Shown here in pieces: positions 6,033 through 7,323 of a DNA stretch of 7,323 bases. The notes beneath the pieces were generated by a model that worked only from the letters and a program-made list of their open reading frames with translations, did not search any database and was not told the origin of the DNA. The stretch's first letter is position 1; each line of letters opens with the position of its first letter. Source of the stretch: Thermohalobaculum sp035513135 (GTDB lineage: Bacteria > Pseudomonadota > Alphaproteobacteria > Rhodobacterales > Rhodobacteraceae); NCBI GenBank assembly GCA_035513135.1, contig DATKCQ010000035.1:1-7323 (forward strand). The letters run 5' to 3'. The position numbers were made by a program, and so were the translations under genes.

Positions 6033-7082
6033 ATGAACGACCGCACGGTGCCGGTGTTCGACGGCCACAACGACACGATCCTGAAGCTCGAGCGCGCCGC
6101 GCGCCGCGGCGAGGCGCTGGACTTCGCGAGCGGCGCGGAGGATCTGGATATCGACCTGCCGCGGGCGCGCGCGGCGGGCTTCGCGGGGGGGTTCTTCGCC
6201 ATGTTCACGCCGGCGCTGGACGGCGGCGAGATCGTCAGCTTCGACCGCGGCGACCCGCGTCGCTATGCGCCGGTGGAGCGGCCGGCGGCGCTCGACTTCA
6301 CGCTGGCGATGTTCGCCCGCCTGCGCCGGCTCGCGGCCGAGCTGCCCGACGACGTGGCGCTGTGCAGCTCGGCCGCCGAGATCGGCAACGCCATGGACGA
6401 GGGGCGGATCGCCATCCTGCCGCATGTGGAGGGGGCCGAGTGCATCGACACGGACCTCAACGCGCTCGAGGTGCTGCACGCGGCGGGGCTGCGCTCGCTC
6501 GGCCTCGTGTGGTCGCGGCCCAACGCCTTCGCCATCGGCGCGCCGATCTACGCCGACGAGAGCCACGAGGCCGAGGCGGGGCTCACCGATGCCGGCCGCG
6601 CGCTGGTGCGCGAGTGCGCGGCGCTCGGGGTGATGATCGACCTGTCGCATCTGAACGCGGGCGGGTTCTGGGAGGTGGCGCGGATGGAAGCGGCGCCGCT
6701 GGTCGCCACGCACTCGAACGCCCATGCGCTGTCGCCCTGCCCGCGCAACCTGACCGACGACCAGCTGCGCGCCGTGGCCGGGTCGGGCGGGGTCGTCGGG
6801 CTGAACTTCAACGCCGCGTTCCTGCGCGCCGACTGCGCCGACAACCCCGACGTGCCGCTCGCGACCCTGCTGCGCCACATCGACCACCTGCTCGGCATCC
6901 TGGGCGAGGAGGGGGTGGCGCTCGGCTCGGATTTCGACGGCTGCACCCTGCCCGCCGAGATCGCCGACGTGGGCGGCCTGCCGCGCCTCGTCGCCGCCAT
7001 GCGCCAGGCCGGCTATGGCGAGGAGCTGATCGGCAAGATCTGCCGGCGGAACTGGCTGGAGCTGCTGGCGCGAATTGTCTAG
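6033..7082 (+). CDS. Membrane (renal)-type dipeptidase, peptidase family M19
   Basis: This is a binuclear zinc dipeptidase of 349 residues, a normal length for bacterial M19. All expected metal ligands are visible by comparison with the mammalian enzyme: His12 and Asp14 (DGHND), bridging Glu133 (HVEG), His206 (IDLSH), His227 (THSNA) and Asp300 (GSDFDG). Arg238 in PRN corresponds to the conserved substrate-binding Arg. There is no signal peptide or anchor, so the enzyme should be cytoplasmic and act on imported dipeptides. M19 enzymes hydrolyse a broad range of dipeptides, often tolerating or preferring a D-residue at the C-terminal position, and some open beta-lactams. The start follows the ATPase stop by 3 nt, with GAGGAA at 6015-6020, so it is the last gene of the operon. 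Its place suggests that cleavage is part of the transport pathway. The true substrate is not shown by the sequence. No T-rich terminator hairpin follows. Confidence 0.93.
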   Translation: MNDRTVPVFDGHNDTILKLERAARRGEALDFASGAEDLDIDLPRARAAGFAGGFFAMFTPALDGGEIVSFDRGDPRRYAPVERPAALDFTLAMFARLRRLAAELPDDVALCSSAAEIGNAMDEGRIAILPHVEGAECIDTDLNALEVLHAAGLRSLGLVWSRPNAFAIGAPIYADESHEAEAGLTDAGRALVRECAALGVMIDLSHLNAGGFWEVARMEAAPLVATHSNAHALSPCPRNLTDDQLRAVAGSGGVVGLNFNAAFLRADCADNPDVPLATLLRHIDHLLGILGEEGVALGSDFDGCTLPAEIADVGGLPRLVAAMRQAGYGEELIGKICRRNWLELLARIV

Positions 7083-7115
7083 GCGACCCGCCGGACAGCG
7101 TGCGCCCAGGCCCGC

Positions 7116-7144
7116 TTGACGGCGCCCGGGGCCGTGCTTAGAAG
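7116..7144 (+). promoter_or_regulatory. Promoter of the CAT-anticodon tRNA
   Basis: TTGACG (7116-7121; five of six match) is separated by 17 bp from TAGAAG (7139-7144; four of six match). A start near 7150-7152 would leave a tRNA 5' leader of only a few bases. The CTTGAC plus CTTAGAAG arrangement is typical of alphaproteobacterial stable-RNA promoters. It lets the tRNA be expressed independently of the transporter operon. Confidence 0.7.
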
Positions 7145-7154
7145 GCGCAACCGT

Positions 7155-7231
7155 GGCTGGGTAGCTCAGCTGGTTAGAGCGCAGGACTCATAATCCTGAG
7201 GTCGAGGGTTCGAGTCCCTCCCCCGCCACCA
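7155..7231 (+). tRNA. tRNA with CAT anticodon, probably elongator tRNA-Met
   Basis: The 77-nt cloverleaf folds as follows: acceptor 7155-7161 with 7221-7227; TA at 7162-7163; D stem 7164-7167/7177-7180; anticodon stem CAGGA 7182-7186 with TCCTG 7194-7198, loop CTCATAA with anticodon CAT at 7189-7191; variable loop 7199-7203; T stem GAGGG/CCCTC with loop TTCGAGT 7209-7215; discriminator A 7228; encoded CCA 7229-7231. It is not the initiator: it has a G1-C72 pair and lacks the GGG/CCC anticodon stem. Elongator Met is favoured, since U4 and purine 5 resemble E. coli elongator Met; the isoleucine CAU tRNA (modified to lysidine by TilS) cannot be excluded. An oddity is a U4-C69 mismatch (7158 with 7224) in the acceptor stem. 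Confidence 0.88.
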
Positions 7232-7232
7232 C

Positions 7233-7323
7233 TGTTTTCCGTGGTCCGGCCCGGAGACATGGGTGACAGAACGTACCTAAGACATGGGTGACGACCTCGA
7301 GCCGAACTCCCGACCAAACAGCA
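7233..7323 (+). mobile_element. Candidate insertion-sequence left end (runs out of the window)
   Basis: Starting with TGT at 7233, one base after the tRNA CCA, the sequence runs into GGTCC, then CCGGAGACATGGGTGACA and a second copy of the 13-bp core. From memory this resembles the ends of DDE-transposase elements of the IS481/IS3 type found in alphaproteobacteria, which begin with TG and carry repeated GACATxGGTGAC motifs. No transposase is visible; a frame from the ATG at 7284 stays open for 13 codons to the edge, with no recognisable similarity. The assignment rests on motif resemblance only, and the exact boundary is a guess. Confidence 0.35.
7255..7292 (+). repeat. Duplicated 13-bp motif
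   Basis: AGACATGGGTGAC occurs at 7255-7267 and again at 7280-7292, in direct orientation with 25-bp spacing. Two such spaced copies near an element end could be transposase-binding sites. The repeat itself is certain; its role is inferred. Confidence 0.9.

Noticed and set aside
5208..6887. 559-codon minus-strand open frame under the second ATPase and dipeptidase
   Set aside because: It spans two real genes in antisense, has His/Arg/Gln-rich low-complexity sequence and no recognisable motif.
7228..7245. Small hairpin ACCAC/GTGGT after the tRNA as a terminator
   Set aside because: The stem is only 5 bp, uses the CCA end of the tRNA, and no T run follows.

Overview
The window is very GC-rich, with strong G/C preference at third codon positions and long spurious open frames on both strands. 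Together with the tRNA promoter shape and protein similarities, this suggests an alphaproteobacterium, probably Rhodobacterales or a relative. That placement is inference from composition and family resemblance; no taxonomic marker gene is present.

Layout, left to right, all genes on the + strand. Positions 1-463 hold the 3' part of a small membrane-anchored protein with a C-terminal surface-antigen-like domain; its 5' end lies outside the window. Positions 464-818 are a gene-free leader with a weak candidate promoter, two tandem-repeat arrays (10 bp and 12 bp units), a possible 63-codon leader ORF and a clear intrinsic terminator hairpin just upstream of a strong ribosome binding site. Positions 819-7082 form one tightly packed six-gene operon: periplasmic substrate-binding protein, two permeases, two ATPases, and an M19 (renal/membrane-type) dipeptidase. 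Junctions are 4 nt apart, ATGA overlap, GTGA overlap, 14 nt overlap and 3 nt apart. A tRNA promoter and a CAT-anticodon tRNA follow (7116-7231). The last ~90 bases carry a duplicated 13-bp motif that resembles the end of an insertion sequence running out of the window.

The operon reads as an uptake-and-cleave system. The binding protein captures a peptide-like ligand in the periplasm, the permease pair moves it through the inner membrane powered by the two ATPases, and the cytoplasmic zinc dipeptidase hydrolyses it. M19 enzymes often accept dipeptides with a D-residue at the C-terminal position, so salvage of D-amino-acid-containing dipeptides is a reasonable but unproven role.

The most unusual part is the leader. 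No room for a promoter exists between the terminator (770-800) and the start codon (819), so all transcription of the operon must cross the terminator. With the leader ORF, a possible competing hairpin and the repeat arrays, this suggests an attenuation-type control. I see no wholly new multi-gene system here; the candidate novelty is regulatory.
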